Shown here piece after piece: positions 8,776-18,200 of a DNA stretch of 64,000 nt. The notes beneath the pieces were generated by a model. It was not told the DNA's origin. It ran no database searches and saw only the letters and a list, made by a program, of their open reading frames with translations. The stretch spans positions 434,001 to 498,000 of the forward strand of contig JAHUUL010000002.1 in assembly GCA_019218415.1 (NCBI GenBank), written 5' to 3'. This DNA is from Dermabacteraceae bacterium TAE3-ERU27. Lineage in GTDB: Bacteria; Actinomycetota; Actinomycetes; Actinomycetales; Dermabacteraceae. The stretch's first letter is position 1; each line of letters opens with the position of its first letter. The translations under genes and the position numbers were made by a program.

Positions 8776-10215
8776 CTAGCGTGGTTCCCGAACGGTTTCC
8801 GGCACCCCGGCATCGAGGGCGAGCAGATCGGCTTCGCTTTCGCGGCGCACCATGAGTCGGGATTCTCCCTGGCCGACCGAAACTACGGCCGGGCGCGGAA
8901 CGTGGTTGTAGTTGGAGGCGAGCGAGTAGCAGTAGGCCCCGGTGACGGGCACCGCCACGATGTCTCCGCGGTGGACGTCTGCGGGCAGGTATTCGTCCTT
9001 CACCACGATGTCGCCGCTCTCGCAGTGCTTACCGACGATGCGCACCACGGCAGGCTCTACCGAAGAGGTGCGCGAAGCCAGCAGGCAGGAATAGTCGGCA
9101 TCGTAGAGGGCGGTGCGAATATTGTCGCTCATGCCGCCGTCAACGGAAACGTAGAGGCGCTTATGCGCGCCGCTCACCTGTACGTTCTTTACCGTGCCGA
9201 CCGTGTAGAGGGTGGTTCCGGCGGGGCCGACGATAGCGCGCCCCGGTTCAAAGGAAAGGTGCGGGTAGGGGAAGTCGCCGCACTGCTCGCGAACGATCCC
9301 GGCCAGCAGCGGGGCCAGCTCCGCCGGGGTCTTTGGCGCGTGCTGGGTGTTGTACATGACGCCAAAGCCGCCGCCCAGGTCAAGCTCGGGCAGGGTTACG
9401 CCGTGTTCTTCGCGTACGCGCACCAGCAGGTCGATCACGCGGCGGGCCGCAATCTCAAAACCGCCCACGTCGAAGATCTGGGAGCCGATGTGGGAATGTA
9501 CGCCGAGCAGGTTCAGTTCGCTGCGCTTCAGCACCAGGCGCACGGCTTCGTCGGCCACTCCCCCGGTCAGGGAGAGGCCAAACTTCTGGTCTTCGTGGGC
9601 GGTCGCGATGAATTCGTGCGTGTGTGCTTCGACGCCCGCGGTGACGCGCAGCATCACCGGCGCACGCATTCCCAGTTCGGCAGCGATATCCGCGACGCGA
9701 TCGATCTCTTCTAAGGAGTCGATTACCAGCCTGCCAACCCCGTATTCCAGGGCGGCGCGGATCTCCTCTTCGGACTTGTTATTGCCGTGGAAAGCGATCT
9801 GTGCGCCCGGCATACCGGCGGCCTTAGCCACCGCCAGTTCGCCTCCGGTGCAGACGTCAAGATTTAGGCCCTCTTCGCGCACCCAGCGCACCACCGAGGT
9901 GCACAGGAAAGCCTTTCCCGCATAGAAAATACTGGCTCCGTTGAGGGGAGCGAAAGCCGCCGCGAATTCGTTCTTGAATTCGCGGGCACGCGAGCGGAAA
10001 TCCGCCTCGTCTACCACCAGCAGGGGGCTGCCGTGCTTCGCCAGCAGATCGCGCGCGGGCACCCCGCCGAAACTCATCTGCCCCGACTCTTCGCGGGCCG
10101 TCTGCCTGGACCAGAGTCCGGGAATTAGCGCGTTGACGTCATCCGGATAGGGCAGCCAGGTAGGGCTTGCATCATTACCGTGTAGGGCTCCGGCTTCGTG
10201 GGCGCGCACGCACAT
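8776..10215 (-). CDS. lysA: Diaminopimelate decarboxylase
   Basis: PLP-dependent enzyme for the last step of lysine synthesis, converting meso-diaminopimelate to lysine. The PLP lysine is in IFYAGKAFL near residue 100, the PLP phosphate loop is DLGGGFGVMY, and the second active-site region is HCESGDIVVKDEYLP. It is fold type III with a C-terminal beta domain, 479 residues. The ATG at 10215 directly abuts AAGGGG, too close for normal spacing, so the GTG two codons on (10209) is the better-spaced start. It is the first gene of lysA-hom-thrC-thrB. Confidence 0.95.
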   Translation of the reverse strand: MCVRAHEAGALHGNDASPTWLPYPDDVNALIPGLWSRQTAREESGQMSFGGVPARDLLAKHGSPLLVVDEADFRSRAREFKNEFAAAFAPLNGASIFYAGKAFLCTSVVRWVREEGLNLDVCTGGELAVAKAAGMPGAQIAFHGNNKSEEEIRAALEYGVGRLVIDSLEEIDRVADIAAELGMRAPVMLRVTAGVEAHTHEFIATAHEDQKFGLSLTGGVADEAVRLVLKRSELNLLGVHSHIGSQIFDVGGFEIAARRVIDLLVRVREEHGVTLPELDLGGGFGVMYNTQHAPKTPAELAPLLAGIVREQCGDFPYPHLSFEPGRAIVGPAGTTLYTVGTVKNVQVSGAHKRLYVSVDGGMSDNIRTALYDADYSCLLASRTSSVEPAVVRIVGKHCESGDIVVKDEYLPADVHRGDIVAVPVTGAYCYSLASNYNHVPRPAVVSVGQGESRLMVRRESEADLLALDAGVPETVREPR

Positions 10216-10335
10216 CCCCTTATGTAGAAGTTCTTTTAATCGACGGGACCTACGCGCCCCGTATTAGCAGTTAAAGCCTACCGGGAAGGTATAAGGATCC
10301 CCCTAGAACATGACATGAAAGGGTGCCACAATACG

Positions 10336-10364
10336 CAAAAGCCCGGGCGCATCGCACCCGGGCT
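10336..10364 (-). terminator. Terminator after tRNA-Arg(CCG)
   Basis: A GC-rich stem of about 11 bp (arms 10340-10350 and 10354-10364) is followed on the minus strand by TTTTG, seven bases beyond the tRNA 3' end. It would separate tRNA transcription from lysA. Confidence 0.75.
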
Positions 10365-10370
10365 GTTTCG

Positions 10371-10443
10371 TGCCCGCGACAGGATTCGAACCTACGACCT
10401 TCTGCTCCGGAGGCAGACGCTCTATCCACTGAGCTACGCGGGC
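10371..10443 (-). tRNA. tRNA-Arg (anticodon CCG)
   Basis: The minus strand folds into a full cloverleaf: acceptor GCCCGCG with CGCGGGC, D arm GCTC-AGTGGATA-GAGC, anticodon stem TCTGC/GCAGA with loop CTCCGGA (anticodon CCG), and T arm with loop TTCGAAT. The discriminator is A and CCA is not encoded. Length 73 nt. Confidence 0.96.
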
Positions 10444-10523
10444 GTGCAGGTTACATCTTAACAGCGGCCCAGCAGGGCGACGGGAACCGGCAAGTAGTTT
10501 GTGACACTACTTACCGCCACCTT

Positions 10524-11576
10524 TTACAGCTCTAGGGGCAGCTGCGCTCCGTGCAGCACGGCCGACGGGTCGGCTGAGATCGCCAGCCCGCTCGGCTCCG
10601 CCCCGGAGCGAACTAGCAGATCGCCGACGGCGGCTATCATCGCCCCGTTGTCGGTGCACAGCGAGGGACGCGGCACGCGCAGCTCGATGCCCGCCTCCGC
10701 GCAGCGCAGCGCAGCCACCTCGCGCAGCCGTGCGTTCGCCGCCACGCCGCCCACGATTACCAGGGTGTCGATGTTTTCGTCCCTGCAGGCGCGCAGCGCC
10801 TTGGCCACCAACACCTCGACCACGGCGTCCTGGAAAGAAGCCGCGATGTCGGCCACCGGCACGGCTTCGCCCTTTCGTTCCAGAGTTTCCACGGTGCGGG
10901 CAACTGAGGTTTTCAGGCCCGAGAAGCTGAACGTGTAACGGGGATCGCTCCCCTTCATCAGCGCACGCGGGAACGAGAACGCGCCGGGATCTCCCGTAGC
11001 CGCCGCGCGGGAAACGACGGGACCGCCGGGATAGCCCAGCCCCAGTAGCCGGGATACCTTATCGAAGGCTTCCCCGGCGGCGTCGTCCAAGGTGTCCCCC
11101 AGGTGCACAATCGGGTCACGCACGAGGTCCGTCACCTTCAGGATCGAGGTGTGCCCGCCGGAAACAATGAGCGTGATCGAGCGTTCGGGCAGCGGGCCGT
11201 GATCCAAGGTGTCTGCCGCCGCGTGCCCTGCGAGGTGGTGCACGCCGTAGAGCGGCACTCCCAGGCTCCAGGCGATCGCTTTGGCCGACGCCAGGCCGAC
11301 GTGTACGGCGGTCGCGAGGCCGGGTCCGGAGGTAGCGGCCACGTGGGTGATGTCGGAAAGCTCCACCCCGGCGTCAGCGAGCGCCAGGTGCAGCGTCGGC
11401 ACCGCCGCGTCCAGGTGCGCGCGGGCCGCTAGTTCGGGCACTACCCCGCCGAAGGCAGCGTGCTGGCTGGCGCTCGATGCGAGTCCCTGCCCGAGCAGCT
11501 TGCCCTCGCTGACTATGCCGAAACCGGTCTCGTCGCAGGATGACTCGACGCCGAATACGACAGGTTGGCGGGACAT
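10524..11576 (-). CDS. tsaD: tRNA N6-adenosine threonylcarbamoyltransferase
   Basis: Transfers the threonylcarbamoyl group onto A37 of ANN tRNAs, using the product of the sua5 gene at 147-1064. Family marks are GVESSCDETGFGIV at the N-terminus, the metal-binding HHLAGHAAA, ITLIVSGGHTSI and the C-terminal CTDNGAMIA. The ATG at 11576 was chosen because GGAGC lies 5-9 bases upstream and the family begins there; the frame stays open 24 codons further upstream. Length 350 residues is normal. No tsaB, tsaE or rimI lies next to it here. Confidence 0.96.
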   Translation of the reverse strand: MSRQPVVFGVESSCDETGFGIVSEGKLLGQGLASSASQHAAFGGVVPELAARAHLDAAVPTLHLALADAGVELSDITHVAATSGPGLATAVHVGLASAKAIAWSLGVPLYGVHHLAGHAAADTLDHGPLPERSITLIVSGGHTSILKVTDLVRDPIVHLGDTLDDAAGEAFDKVSRLLGLGYPGGPVVSRAAATGDPGAFSFPRALMKGSDPRYTFSFSGLKTSVARTVETLERKGEAVPVADIAASFQDAVVEVLVAKALRACRDENIDTLVIVGGVAANARLREVAALRCAEAGIELRVPRPSLCTDNGAMIAAVGDLLVRSGAEPSGLAISADPSAVLHGAQLPLEL

Positions 11577-11666
11577 GGAAGCTCCTTGTTCGTGGCACAC
11601 GATAAAAATGGCGACCCGCACGAGCGGGCCGCCACGTTGCCGCACCATAGTACGGCGAAAAAGTCT

Positions 11667-12464
11667 TTAGCGCAGGAGGCTGATCGGGTTCGAGTACTGT
11701 CCGTCCCGGTTCATCTTGGCGAAGTGCAGGTGGCAACCGGTGGAACGTCCGGTAGAACCGACGTTGCCGATCACCTGCCCCTGGCTCACCTGCTGGCCCG
11801 CGTGCACCTTGTAGGCGGAAAGGTGGAAGTAACCGGTGATGACGCCGTTGCCGTGATCAACCTTGATGCGGTTACCGCTGGCGCCGCTGTACTGCGCCTC
11901 GATTACCTTGCCGGCCGCAGCCGCACGCACGGGGGTGCCGCAGCTAGCGCCGAAGTCGATACCGTCATGCAGCTTGCGGTAACCCAGCGTGGGGTGCACA
12001 CGCCAACCGTAGCCGCTCGTAATGGGTGCATTCACCGGGTGGATGTAGCCGCTGGAGCTGGATTTAGGAGCGTCCTGACCTTCGGCCGGAGCGGGTGCTT
12101 CTTCCTTGGGCTTTTCGATGCTGACGTCGGGGAGAGCATCCTTTGTGAACTGCTTCTTGACATCGTCCTCGGAGGCTACCGGCAGTGCTGCGCGCTGCAG
12201 CGAACGGTTAGCGGTGGCGTCGTTTGCGCGCACAGCACCGGCTGCGGTGGCTTCCTGTCCCAGCGCCTGCGGCTCTGCGACGGTATCGCCCAGATTTCCG
12301 CCCGCAGCACTGGCAATCGGAACTGCGATAGTGGCGGTAGCCAGAACGCCCATCATGCCGACTCGGACACCGGTCGCGGTGGCGCTGCTTGCGCGACGAC
12401 GGCGGGCCTTCTGGGAACGCAGCGGCCGTACCTGGGCACGTCCTGCTGCACGATGAGTCGCCAC
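11667..12464 (-). CDS. M23 family (LytM-type) secreted peptidoglycan endopeptidase
   Basis: Likely cuts peptidoglycan cross-bridges. The C-terminal 130 residues form an M23 domain with the zinc ligands in HDGIDFGASCGTPV (H-x3-D) and the H-x-H in GCHLHFA. A basic N-terminus (QKARRRRASS) is followed by a hydrophobic helix MMGVLATATIAVPIASAA, then a Pro/Glu/Ala linker, which fits a secreted or membrane-anchored enzyme. The GTG at 12464 was chosen because TCTGGAGGATTTCTTC precedes it at ideal spacing; the open frame extends 24 codons further. The product is 265 residues. Single-domain M23 proteins of this layout are common in Actinomycetaceae; the substrate bond cannot be told from sequence. Confidence 0.88.
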   Translation of the reverse strand: MATHRAAGRAQVRPLRSQKARRRRASSATATGVRVGMMGVLATATIAVPIASAAGGNLGDTVAEPQALGQEATAAGAVRANDATANRSLQRAALPVASEDDVKKQFTKDALPDVSIEKPKEEAPAPAEGQDAPKSSSSGYIHPVNAPITSGYGWRVHPTLGYRKLHDGIDFGASCGTPVRAAAAGKVIEAQYSGASGNRIKVDHGNGVITGYFHLSAYKVHAGQQVSQGQVIGNVGSTGRSTGCHLHFAKMNRDGQYSNPISLLR

Positions 12465-12674
12465 GAAGAAATCCTCCAGAAGTAATTGGGTGCGGAGTAA
12501 AAGGCCCTGCGGGAAGCGGCCTGCCGTTCCGGGCAAGCAAGCGCTTTTACAACCTCGACCAATCTAGCAACCGGTAGCCGGGCTTTCGGAAACCTAAAGC
12601 GTTCATTACGAAGTCTTTACGAAAAGGGCTTAATTCCGTCGCTGAGCTGTGACTCTGTCAAGATAAGGCACCCC
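12465..12674 (-). promoter_or_regulatory. 5' leader region of the M23 peptidase gene
   Basis: A 210-bp leader with several GC-rich hairpin-forming stretches lies upstream of the peptidase, including a TTGACA (minus strand, near 12660) that could be a -35 element. Cell-wall hydrolase genes in actinobacteria are often preceded by a ydaO-type cyclic-di-AMP riboswitch. I looked for that consensus and did not find a convincing match, so only an unassigned regulatory leader is claimed. Confidence 0.3.
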
Positions 12675-13724
12675 TTACAGGGAGCGCTGCATCACATCTT
12701 TTACTTCGCCAACAAGTTCTTCCAGGATGTCTTCCAGGAAAACCGCGCCGATGCTGCGCGCATTCGCGCTGTCCACCCGCGCCATGTGGGCACCGTTGTA
12801 CTGCATCGCGCGCAGCACTTCCTCCACCGTATCGTCGGCGGTAACGGAGACGACCGCGCGCACGCTGCCGGGGTGGATCGGCGCGGTGTAGGCGGTGTCT
12901 TCGTCGCTGGTTTCCAGCAGGACGTCTTTCAGATGCAGGTAACCGACCAGGTCCCCCGCGTCGTTACGCACCCCGATGCGGCTAAACCCGGTACTCGCCA
13001 CTAGTTCCTCGAACTGCTGCGGCGTGATGTCGTAGGTGACAGTGACCAGATTTTCCATCGGGATCATGACGTCACGCGCGGTGTGGTCGGAAAACTCGAT
13101 CGCACCCGCGAGCAGGCCCTGTTCGTCGTCCAGCAGCCCCTCTTTGCGCGATTCATCCACGATGGCGGCGATATCGGCGGCAGTCAGATCGCTCTCTACC
13201 TCATCGCGCGGCTCCACCCCGAAAAGGCGCAGCACGGCGTTGGCGAAAGAGTTGAGCAGCCAAATGATCGGGTGACAGACCTTCGATACCGCGACCAGCG
13301 GGGGTGCAAGCAGCAGCGCCGCCCCCACGGGCAGGGCGATGGAAAGGTTTTTGGGCACCATTTCGCCAAACACAACGTGCAGGTAAGAGGCGATGGTGAG
13401 CGCGATTACGAAGGCGATGGGGTGCGTCAGCGCCGGGGAAAGCCCCACCTGCGTGAGCAGCGGTTCAATCCCGTGCGCGATGGCGGGTTCGGCTACCGCG
13501 CCCAGCGTCACCGAGCAGACCGTGACCCCGAACTGGGCGGTGGCCAGCATCATGGACAGGTTTTCCACCGCGTATAGGGCCGATACCGCGCCCGTGCGAC
13601 GCTCCGCTACCAGCGGTTCCAGTTGGCTGCGGCGCGCCGACATAACGGCGAATTCCGCCCCCACGAAGAAAGCGTTGCCAACCAGCATGAGCAGGCCGAT
13701 AAACAGTGCCAGTGAGTCCGACAT
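12675..13724 (-). CDS. CNNM/HlyC-CorC-type membrane protein with CBS pair (first paralogue)
   Basis: An integral membrane protein of 349 residues. Residues 1-190 form a CNNM (DUF21) domain with hydrophobic helices, including FIGLLMLVGNAFFVGAEFAV, and the conserved FGEMVPKNLSIA. Residues 205-345 hold two CBS modules, including FSDHTARDVMIPMENLV and YLHLKDVLLETS. The C-terminal CorC domain present in many relatives is missing. Family members are implicated in Mg or Co transport; the older hemolysin name is misleading. The start shares one base with the stop of the second paralogue upstream (TGATG), so the two are coupled and may act as a hetero-oligomer. Confidence 0.9.
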   Translation of the reverse strand: MSDSLALFIGLLMLVGNAFFVGAEFAVMSARRSQLEPLVAERRTGAVSALYAVENLSMMLATAQFGVTVCSVTLGAVAEPAIAHGIEPLLTQVGLSPALTHPIAFVIALTIASYLHVVFGEMVPKNLSIALPVGAALLLAPPLVAVSKVCHPIIWLLNSFANAVLRLFGVEPRDEVESDLTAADIAAIVDESRKEGLLDDEQGLLAGAIEFSDHTARDVMIPMENLVTVTYDITPQQFEELVASTGFSRIGVRNDAGDLVGYLHLKDVLLETSDEDTAYTAPIHPGSVRAVVSVTADDTVEEVLRAMQYNGAHMARVDSANARSIGAVFLEDILEELVGEVKDVMQRSL

Positions 13725-15049
13725 CAGTTTTCCTCCTCCTGCTTGCTAGCGTTTTTGCGGCAGAGGCGCACCTGATCTACGCGCCGCCCCTCCATGGCCA
13801 CGACCTCGATCTGCACGCCGTCTACCTCTACCAGGTCCCCAACCTTGGGGATCGCCCCCAGGCTGTCCATGACCAGGCCGCCCAGGGTGTCGTAATCGGT
13901 GGTTTCGGGTAGGCGTATGCCGATATCGCGCAGCACCTCGTCGGGCCGCATCAGCCCGGAGACCAGCCAGGAGCCATCTCCCGACATTCCCGGCACGTAA
14001 CGGTCGGTTTCGTCGCTGTCGTGTTCGTCGGAAACTTCGCCGACGATCTCCTCCACCACGTCCTCCAGGGTGACTACCCCGGCGGTGCCGCCGTATTCGT
14101 CCACCACCACGGCCATCTGGGTACCCAGTTCGCGCAGCTCTATCAGCAGGGAGCCGAGCTCGACCGTTTCCGGCACGCGGGGAATGTCTTTCATGAGGGC
14201 GCTGACGGGGGTGTGTGCCCGCTGCTCGCGCGGCACCGAGAAAGCCTGGCGCACCTGCACCACGCCCACCACGTCGTCCTCCGAAGAATCGATCACCGGG
14301 AAACGGGAGTGGCCACTTTCCCTGGTGCGCGCGAGGAGGTCGAGCGCGTTGTCGTCCTTGCGCAGGGAAATCATGGCGCCGCGATGCGTCATGACGTCGG
14401 CTGCGGTGCGTTCGGAAAGCTGCAGCGTGCGCGAAAGCAGCACCGCCGTGCCGGTATCGAGGGTGCCTGCGGCGGCGGAGCGGCGCACCAGGGCGTCCAG
14501 TTCCGACGCGGAGCGCGCGGCCGACAGTTCTTCCTGCGGTTCCACCCCGAACAGGCGCAGCACGCCGTTTGCGGTGCCGTTGAACATCACGATCAGGGGC
14601 TTAAAGAGCAGGGTAAAGAACGCCTGCAAGGGGGCCACGATACGGGCCGTTGCGAGGGGCGCGGAGATCGCCATATTTTTGGGGATCAGCTCGCCCACGA
14701 TCATGGAGAACGCGTAGGCCACCGCCAGGGCTACCGCTACGGCGGCCACGGAGATGACCTCCGGTGAAACCCCGGAGGAAGCCAGCAGGCTGGTGAAGAT
14801 TTGCGTGAGAGGTTCCTGCACCGCGAAGCCGAAAAGCAGGGTGGTGATCGTGATGCCGACCTGCGCGCCGGAAAGATGGGTGGAAAGCTGTCCCAGCGAG
14901 GCCAGCACCTTTTCGGCTCCCTTATCGCCTTCGTCCCGGGCCTTTTCTACCGTGTGCCGGTCAAGCGCTACCAGGGAGAATTCGGCGGCGACGAACACGC
15001 CGGTCCCGAGGGTGAGCAGGACGCCCACGAAGAGCATTAGCCAGATCAC
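13724..15049 (-). CDS. CNNM/HlyC-CorC-type membrane protein with CBS pair and CorC domain (second paralogue)
   Basis: The longer member of the pair, 441 residues from the GTG at 15049, chosen because GGAGGTG lies at good spacing. It has a CNNM domain (residues 1-185, with TGVFVAAEFSLVAL and GELIPKNMAIS), two CBS modules, and a C-terminal transporter-associated CorC domain (WLVSGLMRPDEVL, DTLGGLVMDSLGAIPKVGD). The CNNM-CBS-CorC order is that of bacterial Mg efflux proteins, so a divalent-cation role is likely but not shown by sequence. A paired arrangement with a shorter CNNM protein is common in actinobacteria. Confidence 0.92.
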   Translation of the reverse strand: MIWLMLFVGVLLTLGTGVFVAAEFSLVALDRHTVEKARDEGDKGAEKVLASLGQLSTHLSGAQVGITITTLLFGFAVQEPLTQIFTSLLASSGVSPEVISVAAVAVALAVAYAFSMIVGELIPKNMAISAPLATARIVAPLQAFFTLLFKPLIVMFNGTANGVLRLFGVEPQEELSAARSASELDALVRRSAAAGTLDTGTAVLLSRTLQLSERTAADVMTHRGAMISLRKDDNALDLLARTRESGHSRFPVIDSSEDDVVGVVQVRQAFSVPREQRAHTPVSALMKDIPRVPETVELGSLLIELRELGTQMAVVVDEYGGTAGVVTLEDVVEEIVGEVSDEHDSDETDRYVPGMSGDGSWLVSGLMRPDEVLRDIGIRLPETTDYDTLGGLVMDSLGAIPKVGDLVEVDGVQIEVVAMEGRRVDQVRLCRKNASKQEEEN

Positions 15050-15286
15050 CGGGCACCTCCCCGGCGAAAGGTGCGCGTCGCTTGCGCGCACGAAAAGAGA
15101 CGGGGGCCCGGCACTGCCGGGCTGGGACTCGGTAACGGGTCAGCATTCATTATGAAACGAGATTATATGCGAGGTGCGGGCAAAGCGGTTATTCCGCATG
15201 GGACGACTCACCCGCTGTACCCTATATAGGGAGATAACGCGCCCCGCAGAGGCGGCAAAATATTTAGGAAGCAGGCGAGCCACGTC

Positions 15287-18200
15287 GTGTCAGAGCATTC
15301 CCCCGCCATTCCCAGGGAATTCGGCCCCAATCAATGGCTGGTCGAACAGCTCTATAAGCAGTATCTAAGCGATCCAACCAGCGTGGATCCCTCTTGGGCC
15401 AGCTATTTCCGCCAGGCAGCACTCACACCGCAGGGCGAGCCCGTTAAACGCGAGCCGATTCCCCCGCAGGAAGTGAAGCTGCGCGGCCCGGCCGCCGCCG
15501 TGGTCAAGAATATGACCGCTTCCCTGGACATTCCCACGGCTACCTCCGTGCGCGACATCCCGGTGAAGCTGCTGTTCGATAACCGCATCATGATCAATAC
15601 CCACCTGTCCCGGCACCGCCGCGGCAAGGTTTCCTTCACACACCTGATCGCCTACGCGATGGTGGAGGCGCTGCAGGAGGTACCCGATCTAAACAACGGC
15701 TTTGCCGTCAGCGAGGACGGTAAGCCGCTACTGCTGCAGCGCAAAGAAATCAACTTTGGGCTGGCCATCGACATGCCCAAGCCTGACGGCACGCGCGGCC
15801 TGGTGGTACCTAATATTCGCGGCGCGCAGGAAATGGATTTCGTGGCTTTCTGGCAGACCTACGACGAAGTCGTGCGCCGCGCCCGCCAGGGCAAGCTGAC
15901 GATGAGCGATTTTGCCGACACCACGGTGACGCTGACCAACCCCGGCGGGATCGGCACCGTGCATTCCGTGCCCCGCCTGATGCCGGGGCAGGGCGTGATC
16001 GTCGGCGTGGGCGCCATCGAATACCCGGCGGCGTTCCAGGGGGCGAGCCAGGAAACCCTGAGCGAACTGGCCATCTCCAAAAAGACCACCCTCACCTCCA
16101 CCTACGATCACCGCGTTATCCAGGGCGCGGCGTCGGGCGAATTCCTGCGCTGCATCGGCAACAAGCTGCTGGGTCTGGACGGCTTCTACGACCGCATCTT
16201 CCACGCCCTGCGCATCCCCTACCAGCCGATCCGCTGGGTGCAGGACAACCCGTTGAAGAAGTCGGACACCGAACGCTATGCGCAGGTGATGGATCTGATC
16301 CACGCCTATCGCGTGCGCGGGCATCTCATGGCCGACACCGATCCCCTGCAGTACCGTCAGCGCACCCACCGGGATCTGGACGTGGAAACCTACGGCCTGA
16401 CCCTGTGGGATCTGGACCGCACGTTCGCCACCCGCGGCCTGGGCGGTAAGGAGACCGCCTCCCTGCGCGAGATACTGCTGCTGCTGCAGGACGCCTACTG
16501 CCGCAGCATCGGCGCGGAATACATGCACATTGCCGACGCCGACGAACGGCTCTGGCTGCAGCAGCAGTTCGAAAAGCCCGCGGAGCCTTTCAGCAAGCGC
16601 GAGACCAAGCACATCATGGACCGCCTGAACGCGGCGGAGGCTTTCGAGACTTTCCTGCAAACCAAGTTCGTGGGGCAGAAGCGTTTTTCGCTGGAGGGCG
16701 GCGAGTCCCTGATTCCCCTGCTGGACGCGGTGCTGGATCGCGCGAGCCACGACGACGTGCACGAGGTCTGCATCGGGATGGCGCATCGCGGCCGCCTCAA
16801 CGTGCTCGCTAACCTGGCCGGGAAGAACTACGCCCAGATTTTCCGGGAGTTCGACGACGGCGCTTCTTCCAACGTGGTCGGTTCCGGGGACGTGAAATAT
16901 CACCTGGGCACCACGGGGGTGTACACGGCCCCGGACGGCGCGACCACGAAGATTCATTTGGCGGCCAATCCTTCCCACCTGGAGGCGGTAAACCCCGTCC
17001 TGGAGGGCATCGTGCGCGCCAAGCAGGACCGCCTAAACCACGCGGGGACCGACTTCCCGGTGCTGCCCATCCTGCTGCACGGCGACGCCGCGTTCGCGGG
17101 TCAGGGTGTGGTCACGGAGACGCTGAACCTGTCGGAGCTGCGCGGCTTCCGCACCGGTGGCACCATCCACGTGGTGATCAACAACCAGATCGGTTTCACG
17201 ACGCTGCCGGATTCCTCGCGGTCCTCGTATTACGCCACCGACGTCGCGAAGGCCTCCCAGCTGCCGATCATGCACGTCAATAGCGACGATCCGGAGGCCT
17301 GCGTGCGCGCGGCGCGGATCGCTTTCGACTACCGGCAAAAGTTTGGCCGTGACGTCATTATCGACATGGTTTGCTACCGTCGGCGCGGCCACAACGAGGG
17401 TGACGACCCCTCGATGACCCAGCCGCAGATGTATCGCCTGATCGAACAAAAGCCCAGCGTGCGCAAGCTGTACGCGCAGCAGATCGTGACGCGCGGTGAC
17501 TTTACCGAGGCTGACATGCGGGAGATGACCGACGGTTTCCAGCAGCACCTGGAAGAGGTGCTGCAAAAGTCGCGTACCCCGCACTATGCCCCGCCTGTGC
17601 AGCAGGGCGAGCCGGAGGTCGTAAGCGCGCCCGTCACGGCCACCGACGCCGCCACGCTGGAGAGGATCGGGGACGCCCATCTGAGCATGCCCGAGGCTTT
17701 CAATACGCACCCGAAGCTGCATGCGCTGATGCGCCGCCGCCGCGACATGTCCCGTAACGGCGACGTGGATTGGGCTTTCGCAGAGCTGCTCGCGTTCGGC
17801 TCCCTGCTGTGCGAAGGGACTCCGGTGCGCCTCAGTGGACAGGATTCACGCCGGGGCACGTTCGCGCAGCGCCACAGCGTTTTGATTGATTCCCTGACCC
17901 AGGACACCTGGACTCCCCTGCTGCACCTGGGGTGCAAGCAGGCGAAGTTCTGGGTCTACGATTCCTCCCTGAGCGAGTACGCCGTGCTCGGCTACGAATA
18001 CGGGTATTCGGTGGAAACCCGGGATGCCCTGGTGCTCTGGGAGGCCCAGTTCGGTGATTTCGTTAACGGGGCGCAGACGGTGATCGATGAGTTCATCGCC
18101 AGCTCCGAACAAAAGTGGGGCCAGCATTCGGGCGTGGTCTTGCTGCTGCCGCACGGCTATGACGGCCAGGGGCCGGATCATTCGTCGGCCAGGCCCGAGA

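Noticed and set aside
12465-12674. Cyclic-di-AMP (ydaO) riboswitch before the M23 peptidase
   Set aside because: The position fits, but I could not match the conserved aptamer segments, so only an unassigned leader is listed. A covariance-model search would settle it.
12675-15049. Hemolysins
   Set aside because: The CNNM/CBS family is often annotated as hemolysin, but the domain order fits divalent-cation transport and there is no toxin evidence.
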